A stretch of 64,000 nt of DNA from Synoicihabitans lomoniglobus. Lineage in GTDB: Bacteria > Verrucomicrobiota > Verrucomicrobiia > Opitutales > Opitutaceae. The number at the start of each line of letters is the position of its first letter. Position 1 is the first letter of the stretch. The stretch is taken from NCBI RefSeq assembly GCF_029023725.1, contig NZ_CP119075.1:5862370-5926369 (forward strand). Direction: 5' to 3'. The translations under genes and the position numbers were made by a program. The notes below the pieces were generated by a model, which saw only the letters and a program-made list of their open reading frames with translations, was not told the DNA's origin and did no database searches. Of the stretch, positions 1 to 8,977 are shown one piece after another.

Positions 1-191
1 GCAGACCGTTGACGTGCCGGCTGAGACTCCGGGGCGGCGGGCGGAGAAATCGTCACGGCGGTCGGTCTCAATGGGCGGACTGTCTGAAAAGCCGCAGGGT
101 TCTCGAGCGGGGGCAGTGATGGTTGTTTGGTCCTCCGACTTCGCCTGTGACGTTTGCTGCTCTTGGCCGAGGCCGTTTTTACCCAACCCCA

Positions 192-208
192 GGAAGCCGC
201 CGGCTTCC
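192..208 (+). other. short hairpin in the leader of the lyase gene
   Basis: Perfect 7-bp stem (GGAAGCC / GGCTTCC) with a 3-nt loop, ending about 20 bases before the chosen lyase start codon. No Shine-Dalgarno sequence is visible between the hairpin and the ATG. It may be a chance GC-rich fold. The rest of bases 1-228 shows no convincing gene. Confidence 0.3.
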
Positions 209-228
209 GCCAACCCCGAAATAACTCC

Positions 229-3200
229 ATGAAAACTCGAGTCATTGGGCTCGGTTCGATGCTGATCCTCAGCGCGGCACTAGTGCGCGCGGAAGAAGTC
301 AGCCTCCTGCCCGAAGCCGTTTCCCGTATTTACATCCAGGGCGTCGCGGGCGCCCCGTCCGTCAGCAATGCCACGCCCGAGGGCACTGAGATCTACACGC
401 GATCGCTCGACAATGTCACCGGTGCCGCGGTGCGCGGTTACGTGCATTACCTGAAATTCGATCTTTCAGCGCTCGCCAATCCCAGCTTTCAGGCCGCGAC
501 CCTTACACTCAACCGCGTGGGCGGTGACGGTCTGTCCACTGGTCGCGTGGCGATCTACGGTCTGCTCGATCTACCGGGCAACACCGCGCAGGATTGGGAC
601 CCCGTCTCGTTTGTCTCCGGCGACGAAACCGACTTCGCCATGTATTACGATGCCAGCGGCATCAGTGGGTCGGTCGCGATCAATCTCGCCAACGTGGTTG
701 ATTTCTCCGCCGACGAATCCATCAGCGGCAATCGCGTCACACTCAACCCGGCGGCCCTTACTGCGTTCCTTCAGAATCGGGCGGACCAGGGAGGGAAAGC
801 CACCCTGCTGTTGACCATGCCGGCGCAGGGCAACAACACCAACAAGTCTGTCAGCTACGCTTCCTTCACGCATGCCGACGCGAGCCTGCGGCCCACCCTG
901 GAGTTGACCTACTTCGACGCGAGCCTGCCGTCGCCCCCGGACAATCTGCGCGCCGCCGACATCACGTTCTCAGCCGATCCGGTTTTGGAATTGGCGTGGG
1001 ACGCCGTCCCCGATGCCTTGACTTACGGTCTCTACCGTCAGGCTCCCGGCGAGAGCGAGCTCACCCTTGTCGCCCAGCAACTCGGGACGGTCTTCGTCGA
1101 TACGTCGGTCGCGTTGTTGGAAACGTATTACTACGCGGTGGCCGTCACGACCGGCGCGGGCGAATCCATTCTGTCGCCGGAGATCGAGGTGACGATCGCC
1201 GATCCCGCCGCCCCTCGTCCCGCGCAACCGGTTGACTTGACCGTCGCCACAGCCGAGCCCGCCAGTATCCAACTGGCTTGGACGCCCTCCGCCGCCACGA
1301 TTTTCTATCGGGTTTATCGGTCGACCGAGCCCGATCGCAACTTTGCGGAGATCGGGCAGGTCACCTCGCCCGGTTTCACCGACGCGGGGGACGTGGCCGG
1401 ATATGCGACTTACTACTATTCCGTGATCGCCGTGGGCGCCGGTGGGCTCTCCGCGATCAGCGACCCGTTGGAGGTGGATCCCCGCTACGCAGATGGCGGC
1501 CATGCGCCGCGCCGCCCAAGTCGCGTCGCCGTGGCGATCCGCGATCCACATGCCGTTTCGTTGACCTGGGATGCCTCGGCCCGGGCCGAGGCCTATTACG
1601 TCTACCGGTCGACGCAGCGTGATGGGGATTTTCGCCGCGTGGCCGTGGTGACGGGCACCAACTGCAGGGATGACCGGGCGATCTTCCCCGAGCATGATTA
1701 CTATTACCAAGTCACGGCGGTGGGTGCCCACGGCATGTCCCGCGCCTCGCGGGCGGAAAAAGCCGAGGCGGTGGTCACGCTTCGTCGTGAAATGGAAGAT
1801 CTCGATCGAGGACTGGTCGCCGTGGATACGCCACAAGGCGTATTCGTCAGCTGGCGCTGGCTCGGCACCGATGATCCCGACGTGCGGTTCAACCTCTTTC
1901 GCAACGGCCGCAAGCTCAACCATCGACCGCTTGATGGCGCGACCAACTTCCTCGATGCCGACGGCAACAGCAGCGACCGGTATCGGGTGCGCGCAGTGGG
2001 GCAAGGTCGTGACCGCGACCGGTCGAGGAAGCGTTCCCCTGGTCGATCCGAAAGCACCAGAGTGCTGGAGCAAAATTACCTGCCGATTCCCCTGCAAGTG
2101 CCGGCGGGCGGTGTGACCCCCTCCGGTGAGGCCTACACGTATGCGGCCAACGACGTCAGTGTGGCTGATCTCGACGGAGATACCGACTACGACTTCGTGG
2201 TCAAATGGGATCCGAGCAACTCCAAGGACAATTCCCAAAGCGGCTACACCGGTCCGGTCTACCTCGATGCCTACACCATCGAGGGCGAACGCCTCTGGCG
2301 GATCGATCTCGGTCGCAACATTCGCGCCGGGGCCCACTACACCCAATTCATGGTCTATGATTTTGACGGTGATGGTCGGGCTGAACTGATCTGCAAGACC
2401 GCCGACGGCACGACCGATGCCGCCGGCACGGTGATTGGAGATGGAGCCGCTGACTGGCGTAACGATGCCGGTTACATCCTGGAGGGCCCTGAGTTTCTCA
2501 CGGTCTTCGACGGACGCAGCGGCACGATCATCGATACCGTGGATTATGTGGCCCCGCGTGGCGCCGTCACCGACTGGGGAGATTCCTACGGCAATCGCGT
2601 TGATCGGTTCCTCGCCGGGGTGGCTTACTTCGATGGCGAACGCCCGAGCTACTTCACCTGCCGCGGGCAATACCGCGGGCAAGGCGGCACCGACGGGCGC
2701 ACCGTGATCGCGGCCTACGATCTCGTCGATGACCAGCTGGTGGAGCGATGGGTGCTCGATTCCTGGGAAGACGGTCGGGAATGGGCCGGTCAAGGCCATC
2801 ACAGTCTCGCCGTCGGCGACGCTGACGGTGATGGCAAGGACGAGATCATGTATGGCGGCATGGTCGTCAACGACGACGGGAACGGGCTCTACAGCACCGA
2901 GCTCGGCACCGGCGATGCGCTGCACTTCGGTGATCTCGATCCCACCCGGCCGGGTCGGGAGCTGTTTGCCGCGAAGGAAGAGTCCGGCGGCGTTGAATAC
3001 CGTGATGCCGCTTCCGGGGCTCAGCTCTGGTTCTGGGATAATGGTCGCGACACCGGTCGCGGTTTGTCCGCCGACATCAATCCGAACTACCCCGGCGAAG
3101 AGGTTTGGGGCGCCGCCAACGTCAACGTGTGGAGCGCCCAAGGCGACGTGATCGGGATCGATCGCCCTTCGATCAACTTTGCGACGTGGTGGGACGGTGA

Positions 3201-3600
3201 TCTCCAGCGCGAACTCACCGACGGGATCAGCGTGCGCAAGTGGGACTACGTCAACGAGAACGAGGTCACGGTAATGTTGGCCGAAGGATGTGCCTCCAAC
3301 AATGGCACCAAGGCCAACAGCTGTCTACAGGCCGATCTGCTCGGTGACTGGCGGGAGGAAGTCGTGTTCCGCACCGAGGACAGCTCGGAGCTCCGCATCT
3401 ACACGACCACCGATCTGACGACGCATCGGATTCCCACGCTGATGCACGATCCGATCTATCGCCTTAGTGTGGCGTGGCAGAATAATGGATACAACCAGCC
3501 TCCGCATCCGTCGTTCTTCATCGGTCACAACATGCCGACGCCTCCGCAACCGCGTATTACGGTCGATTGCGAGCGGCCTCGTCGTGGCCACCGTCACTGA
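229..3600 (+). CDS. secreted multidomain rhamnogalacturonan lyase, PL11 family
   Basis: Predicted to cleave the rhamnogalacturonan-I backbone of pectin by beta-elimination outside the cytoplasm. The 1123-residue product begins with a signal peptide (MKTRVIGLGSMLILSAALVRA). A DNRLRE/CBM-like beta domain follows to about residue 240, then three fibronectin type III-like modules to about 520. The PL11 catalytic domain runs from about 530 to the C terminus. Recognisable PL11 features are the VFVSWRWLGTD strand near its start, NYLPIPLQ, and repeated calcium-type loops such as DLDGDTDYD, DFDGDGRAE and DADGDGKDE of the eight-bladed propeller. PL11 enzymes of the YesW type are about 600 residues; the extra length here is the N-terminal binding modules. 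I chose ATG 229 over the in-frame ATG 154 because it puts the signal peptide at the N terminus. Residues about 590-615 are oddly arginine-rich with rare codons, possibly a local double frameshift. A terminator follows directly. Confidence 0.9.
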   Translation: MKTRVIGLGSMLILSAALVRAEEVSLLPEAVSRIYIQGVAGAPSVSNATPEGTEIYTRSLDNVTGAAVRGYVHYLKFDLSALANPSFQAATLTLNRVGGDGLSTGRVAIYGLLDLPGNTAQDWDPVSFVSGDETDFAMYYDASGISGSVAINLANVVDFSADESISGNRVTLNPAALTAFLQNRADQGGKATLLLTMPAQGNNTNKSVSYASFTHADASLRPTLELTYFDASLPSPPDNLRAADITFSADPVLELAWDAVPDALTYGLYRQAPGESELTLVAQQLGTVFVDTSVALLETYYYAVAVTTGAGESILSPEIEVTIADPAAPRPAQPVDLTVATAEPASIQLAWTPSAATIFYRVYRSTEPDRNFAEIGQVTSPGFTDAGDVAGYATYYYSVIAVGAGGLSAISDPLEVDPRYADGGHAPRRPSRVAVAIRDPHAVSLTWDASARAEAYYVYRSTQRDGDFRRVAVVTGTNCRDDRAIFPEHDYYYQVTAVGAHGMSRASRAEKAEAVVTLRREMEDLDRGLVAVDTPQGVFVSWRWLGTDDPDVRFNLFRNGRKLNHRPLDGATNFLDADGNSSDRYRVRAVGQGRDRDRSRKRSPGRSESTRVLEQNYLPIPLQVPAGGVTPSGEAYTYAANDVSVADLDGDTDYDFVVKWDPSNSKDNSQSGYTGPVYLDAYTIEGERLWRIDLGRNIRAGAHYTQFMVYDFDGDGRAELICKTADGTTDAAGTVIGDGAADWRNDAGYILEGPEFLTVFDGRSGTIIDTVDYVAPRGAVTDWGDSYGNRVDRFLAGVAYFDGERPSYFTCRGQYRGQGGTDGRTVIAAYDLVDDQLVERWVLDSWEDGREWAGQGHHSLAVGDADGDGKDEIMYGGMVVNDDGNGLYSTELGTGDALHFGDLDPTRPGRELFAAKEESGGVEYRDAASGAQLWFWDNGRDTGRGLSADINPNYPGEEVWGAANVNVWSAQGDVIGIDRPSINFATWWDGDLQRELTDGISVRKWDYVNENEVTVMLAEGCASNNGTKANSCLQADLLGDWREEVVFRTEDSSELRIYTTTDLTTHRIPTLMHDPIYRLSVAWQNNGYNQPPHPSFFIGHNMPTPPQPRITVDCERPRRGHRH

Positions 3601-3633
3601 GGTTCCTGGGGAAACTTAGTCGGTCTTGCGGAC

Positions 3634-3666
3634 CGGCCGTCGCTCCAAGCGGCGGCCGTTTTTTTT
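3634..3666 (+). terminator. rho-independent terminator of the lyase gene
   Basis: GC-rich stem CGGCCGTCGC / GCGGCGGCCG (one G-U pair, 5-nt loop) followed by eight T residues, about 35 bases after the lyase stop codon. Confidence 0.85.
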
Positions 3667-3669
3667 GCC

Positions 3670-3699
3670 GCCGTCTCGCGGTTATAGTCGCGAGACGGC
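3670..3699. repeat. perfect 11-bp inverted repeat between convergent genes
   Basis: GCCGTCTCGCG, an 8-nt spacer, then its exact reverse complement. It lies just after the lyase terminator and before the 3' end of the minus-strand epimerase-like gene, so it could act as a 3' structure for the minus-strand transcript, although no clear T tract follows on that strand. Confidence 0.5.
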
Positions 3700-3748
3700 G
3701 TGGTGAGGGCGCAGAATGCTTCCCGGGATGCCTAATCGAAAGGCTGGC

Positions 3749-4615
3749 CTAAAAAAAATGCTCCTGTTTCCAGCCCAGCAGATCTTTGGCGCGCTGGTTG
3801 GAGATGAGCGATTTGCGGCCGGAGAAGTCGGCGCGGAGGTCGGTCACGTTGGGCAGAAAGCGGGAGATCAGTTCCTGCGATGGCAGCGGTGAAGATGAAT
3901 CGTCGGAAGCGATGATGATCGGCTCGCAACCGAGGTTGTCACCCTCGATACCGAGGCGGCAGGCGGAGGCGAGGTCGCGGGAGTCGATATACGACCAGAA
4001 GATGCGAAGCCGGTCCTCGGGGTGTTCGGCCGCGCGGGCTTTGATGCTCTCGTAGTCCTCGGGGCACACCACGTTGCCGATGCGATAGGAAAGGATCTGC
4101 GTGCCGTCGCGGCGGTGGAACATGGCGGCGGTCGCTTCGTTGACGACCTTGGTCAGACCATAGGTGTCGGCGGGAAGCTGGGGGTGCGCTTCATCGATCG
4201 GCAGGTAAACGGGATCGAACAACTCGTCGGCAAAGCAAAAACCGTAGGACGATTCGGAGGAGGCGATGACGGCTTTTTTGATGCCAAGCAGGCCACACGC
4301 TTCGAGCACGTTGTAGGTCGTGTTGGTATTGATGCGCCACACTTCCTGGTTGGCGTGCATCTGGGGACGCGGGATGGCCGCCATGTGAACGATGCCGTCG
4401 TAGGGGGCGCGGTTGCCGGTGGCGTGCGGGCCGAGGGCGTCGATGGTCTGGCCCAAATCGGTAAGATCGGCGGTGAGGTGGTGGCACGCGAGTTCCGCGG
4501 CGGGGGAGCGGGTGTCGACACTGGTGACATCGTAGCCCTGTTCGATGAAGTGCTTCAGGATCCAGTGACCGGCTTTGCCGGCGCCGCCGGTGATGAGAAC
4601 GCGTTTTTTAGACAT
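3749..4615 (-). CDS. NAD(P)-dependent epimerase/dehydratase, extended SDR
   Basis: A 288-residue Rossmann-fold enzyme of the nucleotide-sugar epimerase/dehydratase type. The N terminus has the cofactor loop TGGAGKAGHW (a GxxGxxG variant) after a beta strand. The acidic residue of VTSVDTR may favour NAD over NADP. The catalytic YxxxK is seen in TYGLTK, with an upstream serine in ASSESSYG. The substrate cannot be read from the sequence; uronate dehydrogenases and sugar epimerases look alike at this level. Uronate dehydrogenase would fit the neighbouring pectin lyase, but this is only context. The gene converges on the lyase gene and lies downstream of the aldo/keto reductase on the same strand, with a repeat element in the gap. 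Confidence 0.85.
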   Translation of the reverse strand: MSKKRVLITGGAGKAGHWILKHFIEQGYDVTSVDTRSPAAELACHHLTADLTDLGQTIDALGPHATGNRAPYDGIVHMAAIPRPQMHANQEVWRINTNTTYNVLEACGLLGIKKAVIASSESSYGFCFADELFDPVYLPIDEAHPQLPADTYGLTKVVNEATAAMFHRRDGTQILSYRIGNVVCPEDYESIKARAAEHPEDRLRIFWSYIDSRDLASACRLGIEGDNLGCEPIIIASDDSSSPLPSQELISRFLPNVTDLRADFSGRKSLISNQRAKDLLGWKQEHFF

Positions 4616-4635
4616 AAGAATTAGGGAGTAGAGTA

Positions 4636-4784
4636 ACCACGAAACACACTAAATACACGAAAGGAGTTGGTGGATTCGAGAGAGCCGTAAAAGGGACGAA
4701 GCTTTTCGGGGGGGCAGCGAGGCATTTCGCCAGAATTTCCCCGGGCCAAGGGGCCCTTTCGTGTGATTCGTGTATTTCGTGGTT
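4636..4784. repeat. element bounded by 28-bp imperfect inverted repeats
   Basis: Bases 4636-4663 and 4757-4784 are inverted copies matching at 24 of 28 positions, built from CCACGAAA, ACACGAA and TACACGAA words. They enclose about 93 bp with no gene. The element fills the gap between the reductase stop and the epimerase-like start, and its right arm reaches the first base of the reductase stop codon. It resembles a dispersed intergenic repeat or a small non-autonomous element; no transposase is attached. Confidence 0.65.
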
Positions 4785-5737
4785 CAGTCCTGGCGGCCGG
4801 ATTCGATGTAGGTGATATCGGCGGGAGTGAGGGTGTAGTCCATGGCGCCGATGAAGCCATCCACTTGCTCCGCCGCACGGGCACCGACGATACAGGCCGT
4901 GATCGCATTTTGGCGGCGACACCAGGCGATGGCGGTGGCGCCGGCGGATTGGCCGTGACGCGCGCCGACTTCCCGGAGCCGGTCGGCAATGGCGAGGTGC
5001 GTGGTGAGCTTGGGCTCTTGGAAGTTGGGGTTGTTTTTGCGCCAATCGTCGGCGGCCAGTCCGGCGAGGCGCTCGCGCGTCATCGCTCCGGTGAAGAGAC
5101 CGGAGCCCATGGGCGAGTAGTTGATCACGCCGATCTGGTTGGCCTCGCAGTAGGGCAACGCGTCGGCCTCGACGTCGCGGGCGAGCAGAGAGTAGGGCGG
5201 CTGGAGGGAGGTGAGTTCGGCGATCTCGCCGGCCTCGGTCATTTCCTCGACGTTGAAATTGGAGGCGCCGATGTAGCGGACTTTGCCCTCGTCCTTGAGC
5301 TTGGCCATGGCGGCCCAACCTTCGAGGGTGCCGGCCATGTCATCGTCGGGCCAGTGCATCTGGTAGAGGTCGATGACATCCGTTTTAAGACGCCGCAGGC
5401 TGGCCTCGACCTCGGCGCGAATGGATTTCTCGGTGTAGGCGTAGTCGACGTTGCCGGTGGCGTCCCAGACCATGGAACACTTGGTGAAGACGTAGGGGCG
5501 GTCTCCTTTCCATTCCGCGAGAGCGCGGGCGACGACTTCCTCGGAATGGCCGAGACCGTAAATGGCCGCCGTATCGATCCAGTTGATACCGAGTTCAAGG
5601 GCGCGGTGGATGGCGGCCACCGAGGCGTCGTCGTCCTGGGCGCCCCAGCCGAATTTCCACGGTCCGCCGGCGGCCCAGGCACCGAAGCCGAGGGGAGTGA
5701 GATGCAAGTCAGACGAGCCGAGGGTTCGAAGTTTCAT
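4784..5737 (-). CDS. aldo/keto reductase
   Basis: A 317-residue single-domain TIM-barrel oxidoreductase that would reduce aldehydes or ketones with NADPH in the cytosol. The usual catalytic tetrad can be placed: Asp and Tyr in the DTAAIYG segment, Lys in FTKCSMVWD and His in YQMHWPD. The opening MKLRTLGSSDLHLTPLGFG is typical of the family, which fixes the start at 5737; a longer open frame upstream to 5929 has no family similarity. The close spacing of the catalytic segments resembles the YajO/Tas-like or L-glyceraldehyde reductase-like subgroup rather than eukaryotic-type AKR1 enzymes. The physiological substrate is unknown. Confidence 0.9.
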   Translation of the reverse strand: MKLRTLGSSDLHLTPLGFGAWAAGGPWKFGWGAQDDDASVAAIHRALELGINWIDTAAIYGLGHSEEVVARALAEWKGDRPYVFTKCSMVWDATGNVDYAYTEKSIRAEVEASLRRLKTDVIDLYQMHWPDDDMAGTLEGWAAMAKLKDEGKVRYIGASNFNVEEMTEAGEIAELTSLQPPYSLLARDVEADALPYCEANQIGVINYSPMGSGLFTGAMTRERLAGLAADDWRKNNPNFQEPKLTTHLAIADRLREVGARHGQSAGATAIAWCRRQNAITACIVGARAAEQVDGFIGAMDYTLTPADITYIESGRQD

Positions 5738-6029
5738 GATGACGACAGTCAACCCAGTCTCGGACCCGGAGCAAAGAATGGCGGCGGTTTGACGGGCTGA
5801 CCGTTGAGCGAGGTCGGGGCGCGATGGTGTCCGGTGTTGGTGGTGGAATGGCGGCGCGAGGTAAGGCCGACCGGCGAATTTACATATTTTTTTATGTCCG
5901 GTGGCCCTTTGGGAGACGACACTTCGCATCTGAGGTTAACTGCGGTTGGCTGTTTCCGATCACATCGGCGCGTTCCGATGGGTGAGGCGGGGGCAACCGT
6001 CGGTCCTAATATCTATCACTCGACATCCC

Positions 6030-6689
6030 ATGGAATACACGCAATCGCCCTTCAAGTCTCCTGATAGTTTAAGTCCGCTGGTATTGGCTCCCCGACCGGG
6101 AATAGGCCGGGGACTGTTTTTCGATGCTGAGACAGGCTGCACCTACGTCTACATGGACGGCGCATTACGATTGGTGCCGGACGGGCAGACGGGACGGCAG
6201 TTGTTTCGTGGTTACGGCGACCGTATTCCTTTCAATCGATTCGACGGTTTGAGCCAGGCGCCCCATCCGATCGGTCCCGCTTTGATGAACGACGCAAAAT
6301 TGGTCGTGCGGGAGAACAACGACGCCATGGGAACGATGCTGACCGACCGGATGCCGTGGGACGAGCACACCGTCGTCCTTCGGCGCGTGATCAATCCGGA
6401 GCAGATGGCGGACTTCGAATTCGATTGGAAGAAGACGACCGTGTTGGAGACCGACGGGGTGATGGGAGTTCCCCTCGCGATCACCTCGGATGACAACGTA
6501 AAGGCGGCCGAGACTTTGGCGGGCTTGGAGGCCATCCATCGTCATGTGGTGCTGAACGCGGAACTGAATCCGTATTTCCAGTCGCGGTGGTCGGCCTACG
6601 CCGGCGATTCAAAGTCCGACGTGTTGGCGCGACTCGAATCCCAGTTGGCGGCGGCGCGAGTTGCGGTCGACGCTTTGCCCCGGAGCTGA
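6030..6689 (+). CDS. hypothetical protein
   Basis: A 219-residue soluble protein that I do not recognise. There is no signal peptide or membrane segment. It is mixed alpha/beta in look, with a glycine- and aromatic-rich N-terminal third and a more charged, helical C-terminal third ending in a short amphipathic helix. The ATG at 6030 is preferred because the in-frame upstream extension is compositionally unlike the rest. The stop lies two bases from the end of the next, convergent gene. Confidence 0.65.
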   Translation: MEYTQSPFKSPDSLSPLVLAPRPGIGRGLFFDAETGCTYVYMDGALRLVPDGQTGRQLFRGYGDRIPFNRFDGLSQAPHPIGPALMNDAKLVVRENNDAMGTMLTDRMPWDEHTVVLRRVINPEQMADFEFDWKKTTVLETDGVMGVPLAITSDDNVKAAETLAGLEAIHRHVVLNAELNPYFQSRWSAYAGDSKSDVLARLESQLAAARVAVDALPRS

Positions 6690-6691
6690 AA

Positions 6692-7129
6692 TCACGCCGG
6701 ACTGTCGTCCGGTGGTGGGGACGCTGCCATCGGCTCACGGCGGTTTTCCAAGGCCGAGAGTCGTTCGTTCACGTCACGGTGAAACTGGGCGCGGGATTCG
6801 GCGAGTTGCTTGAATTCCTCGTTAAGGAAATTGCGCAGTTCCGTGAAACGGGAGGCTTCGGCCTGGTCGGCGAGCCGCCGTTGTTTTTGCAATTCTTCCG
6901 CGCTGATCCCGGCTTGAATGAGAGCGGATTTACGCAAGTGATTCGCATAGGTCGTCATCAACACATACGTGCCGAGGGTCAGCGCGAGCATGACCATGCC
7001 GAGCGGAATCTCGATGGTGCTAAACCCGAATGATAGCGGCGTGGGGGTGATGAACACGTTCCAGTTCAATATCACGAAAACGGTGACGAGGGCCGTCACG
7101 ACCGACATAACAAGGGTGCGAGGTTTCAT
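6692..7129 (-). CDS. small membrane protein, LapA-like layout
   Basis: A 145-residue protein with two predicted membrane helices near the N terminus (about residues 7-25 and 37-60), followed by a charged, probably coiled-coil cytoplasmic tail from about 70 to 130 and a proline-rich end. The two-helix hairpin plus coiled coil is the layout of LapA-domain (DUF1049-type) proteins, which are often linked to membrane organisation, but the match is one of architecture only. The start at 7129 gives MKPRTLVMS; an earlier in-frame start at 7153 adds eight residues. The gene ends two bases from the preceding convergent gene. Confidence 0.6.
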   Translation of the reverse strand: MKPRTLVMSVVTALVTVFVILNWNVFITPTPLSFGFSTIEIPLGMVMLALTLGTYVLMTTYANHLRKSALIQAGISAEELQKQRRLADQAEASRFTELRNFLNEEFKQLAESRAQFHRDVNERLSALENRREPMAASPPPDDSPA

Positions 7130-7420
7130 GCTGCGGGAGGAGGTGAGTAACACGAAGGGTGTGGAGTGTTTCTATCTCGTGGCCGCGGACAGCACAAGAA
7201 CGGTTGCGGGATTCGTGTGCAGTCCATGGGGCCCGAAATGACTGGAATGAATGGGGGAGTCCGCGCCGGTGTTCTCACGGGGTCATTGATTTGTTTGAGG
7301 AGTCACGGATGGGAACGCACGCACCGGATGCGTGGCATAATGTGGTGGATTGAGAATAGCGCGGATGATTGAGCGTTCCCCCGGATATCCGGGGCGGTCG
7401 CCCGCGGTTAGCATGCAGGA

Positions 7421-8977
7421 ATGCGATTCATCATATCGGTATGCGTGGGCGTGTCCGCTGCTTCGTTTTTGCCGGGTCAGGAATTCTCCCTGTGGGCGAC
7501 TCACGGCGCGGCAATTTCGTATGACAGCAATACGGGAGTGCTGACCGCGATCACGGGTAACGACTCGAACTACCATTGGAACAAATCGAGTTGGGCGGGA
7601 CGCACCGGTTTGAAGGCGTTTGCGACGACGGGCGCTTTCAACGGGCAAACGGTGGACGCGGCGTTCGACAGTCTGACCTGGACCAATGTCGCGGGGGACT
7701 CCGGCGATGCCTATTTCAACATCATGGTGCAGGATGCCGAGGGGCACCGGGCCATACTGGCGCCGCGCTACTACGGGACCAATGTCAACGCGGTGGAGGC
7801 CTCGGGTTTTGTGACCGACAATACTCAAAACTGGTATTCCATTTTCGAGGCGGAAGCGGGTTGGTCGGGCACTGGCGCCACGGGCTTCGGGGCGGCGACC
7901 TGGGACGACATCAAGGACCTCACGATTGCAAACGGTCCGTTTGCCGAGTTCCCCGACACCTTGACCGGGGCGGCGACAGGACAGGGGGATGAGATTTACG
8001 CCGTAAGCAACTGGGCGAGTTGGGCGTCGGACTACGGTTCGGCCGGAGCCCAATCGCACGGGGTGTTGATCACCTTTGGTCAGTCGACCGGCACGACTCC
8101 GGTCGTGACGCAAATTGGAGGTATTGAGATCAATGATACGCCGGTTACATTTGCGGCCAACGGCAATCAGGCGGTGGTCGCGCCCACGGCGGGCAGCGCC
8201 GCCTTCACTACGCTCACGGCGGATGCGCGCACCACGGTGGCCGTGGCGGAGTCGGCCACATTGGACAGTCTGACGGCCACGGGAGGGGTGGGCACGACCC
8301 GGGTGGTGTGGGCCGATGACGCCGTGGTGACGCTGGCGGACGCGGGCACCGCCAGCGTGGGCTCCGGCGCGGAATTCACCGGCACTGGCCGGATCGTGGG
8401 CGGATTGACGGTGGCTTCGGGCGGAACACTGAGCGGAGATATTGCCGTGAGTGGCACCACCACGATTGCATCCGGCGGAGTGTTTGCCCCCGGCTTCTCG
8501 CCGGGTGCGATTTACAGCAGCGGAGACCTGTTAATCGCCGATGGCGGGAAACTGATCTTTGAGCTCGGTGGGCTCACGGCCGCGACGGGTTCCTTCACCG
8601 ACCCGACGACGGGGCAATTTGATCAGCTTTTCTATGGCGGGGCGGTGACGATCGGCGCGGGCGCGATCCTGCAACTGACGGACTACAACGACTTCGAGGT
8701 GGCGGCCGGCGAGACGTTCAATCTCCTTTACGCGGCGGGCGGGATCACGATCGATCCCGGGGTCGTGCTGACGAGCGTGGGAGGTCTGACCGCATTTGAT
8801 TTCACCGTGCAGGTGCAGCCAGGACTCGCGTTCAATGGCGACGGCGGGAGCTACGACGTGTTGCAGATTACGGCGGTGTCGGCGGTGCCGGAGCCAGCCA
8901 CGGCAGGCGCGATCTGCGGGCTCGCGGGCGTGATGTTGGCAGGGGGGCGGCGTCGTCGCCGCGTGCTCAGTCTCTGA
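7421..8977 (+). CDS. PEP-CTERM-sorted surface protein with beta-strand repeats
   Basis: A 518-residue secreted protein. It starts with a short hydrophobic signal segment (MRFIISVCVGVSAASFLPG) and ends with a PEP-CTERM sorting signal: VPEPATAG, a hydrophobic stretch and the basic cluster GGRRRRR. That tripartite signal is recognised by an exosortase, which moves the protein to the outer surface; no exosortase lies in this window. Residues about 230-400 are rich in Gly, Thr, Ser and Ala with repeated TLTADARTT-like and SGGTLSG-like turns, the pattern of autotransporter-associated beta-strand repeats. The N-terminal half is a domain I cannot name. Biological role unknown; likely part of the extracellular matrix or surface layer. 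Its 3' end overlaps the next convergent gene by 11 bases. Confidence 0.85.
   Translation: MRFIISVCVGVSAASFLPGQEFSLWATHGAAISYDSNTGVLTAITGNDSNYHWNKSSWAGRTGLKAFATTGAFNGQTVDAAFDSLTWTNVAGDSGDAYFNIMVQDAEGHRAILAPRYYGTNVNAVEASGFVTDNTQNWYSIFEAEAGWSGTGATGFGAATWDDIKDLTIANGPFAEFPDTLTGAATGQGDEIYAVSNWASWASDYGSAGAQSHGVLITFGQSTGTTPVVTQIGGIEINDTPVTFAANGNQAVVAPTAGSAAFTTLTADARTTVAVAESATLDSLTATGGVGTTRVVWADDAVVTLADAGTASVGSGAEFTGTGRIVGGLTVASGGTLSGDIAVSGTTTIASGGVFAPGFSPGAIYSSGDLLIADGGKLIFELGGLTAATGSFTDPTTGQFDQLFYGGAVTIGAGAILQLTDYNDFEVAAGETFNLLYAAGGITIDPGVVLTSVGGLTAFDFTVQVQPGLAFNGDGGSYDVLQITAVSAVPEPATAGAICGLAGVMLAGGRRRRRVLSL

Noticed and set aside
970..3141. long open frame on the minus strand opposite the lyase gene
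   Set aside because: It mirrors the codon structure of the plus-strand lyase in high-GC DNA; its translation has no domain pattern, and the plus-strand product has clear PL11 motifs.
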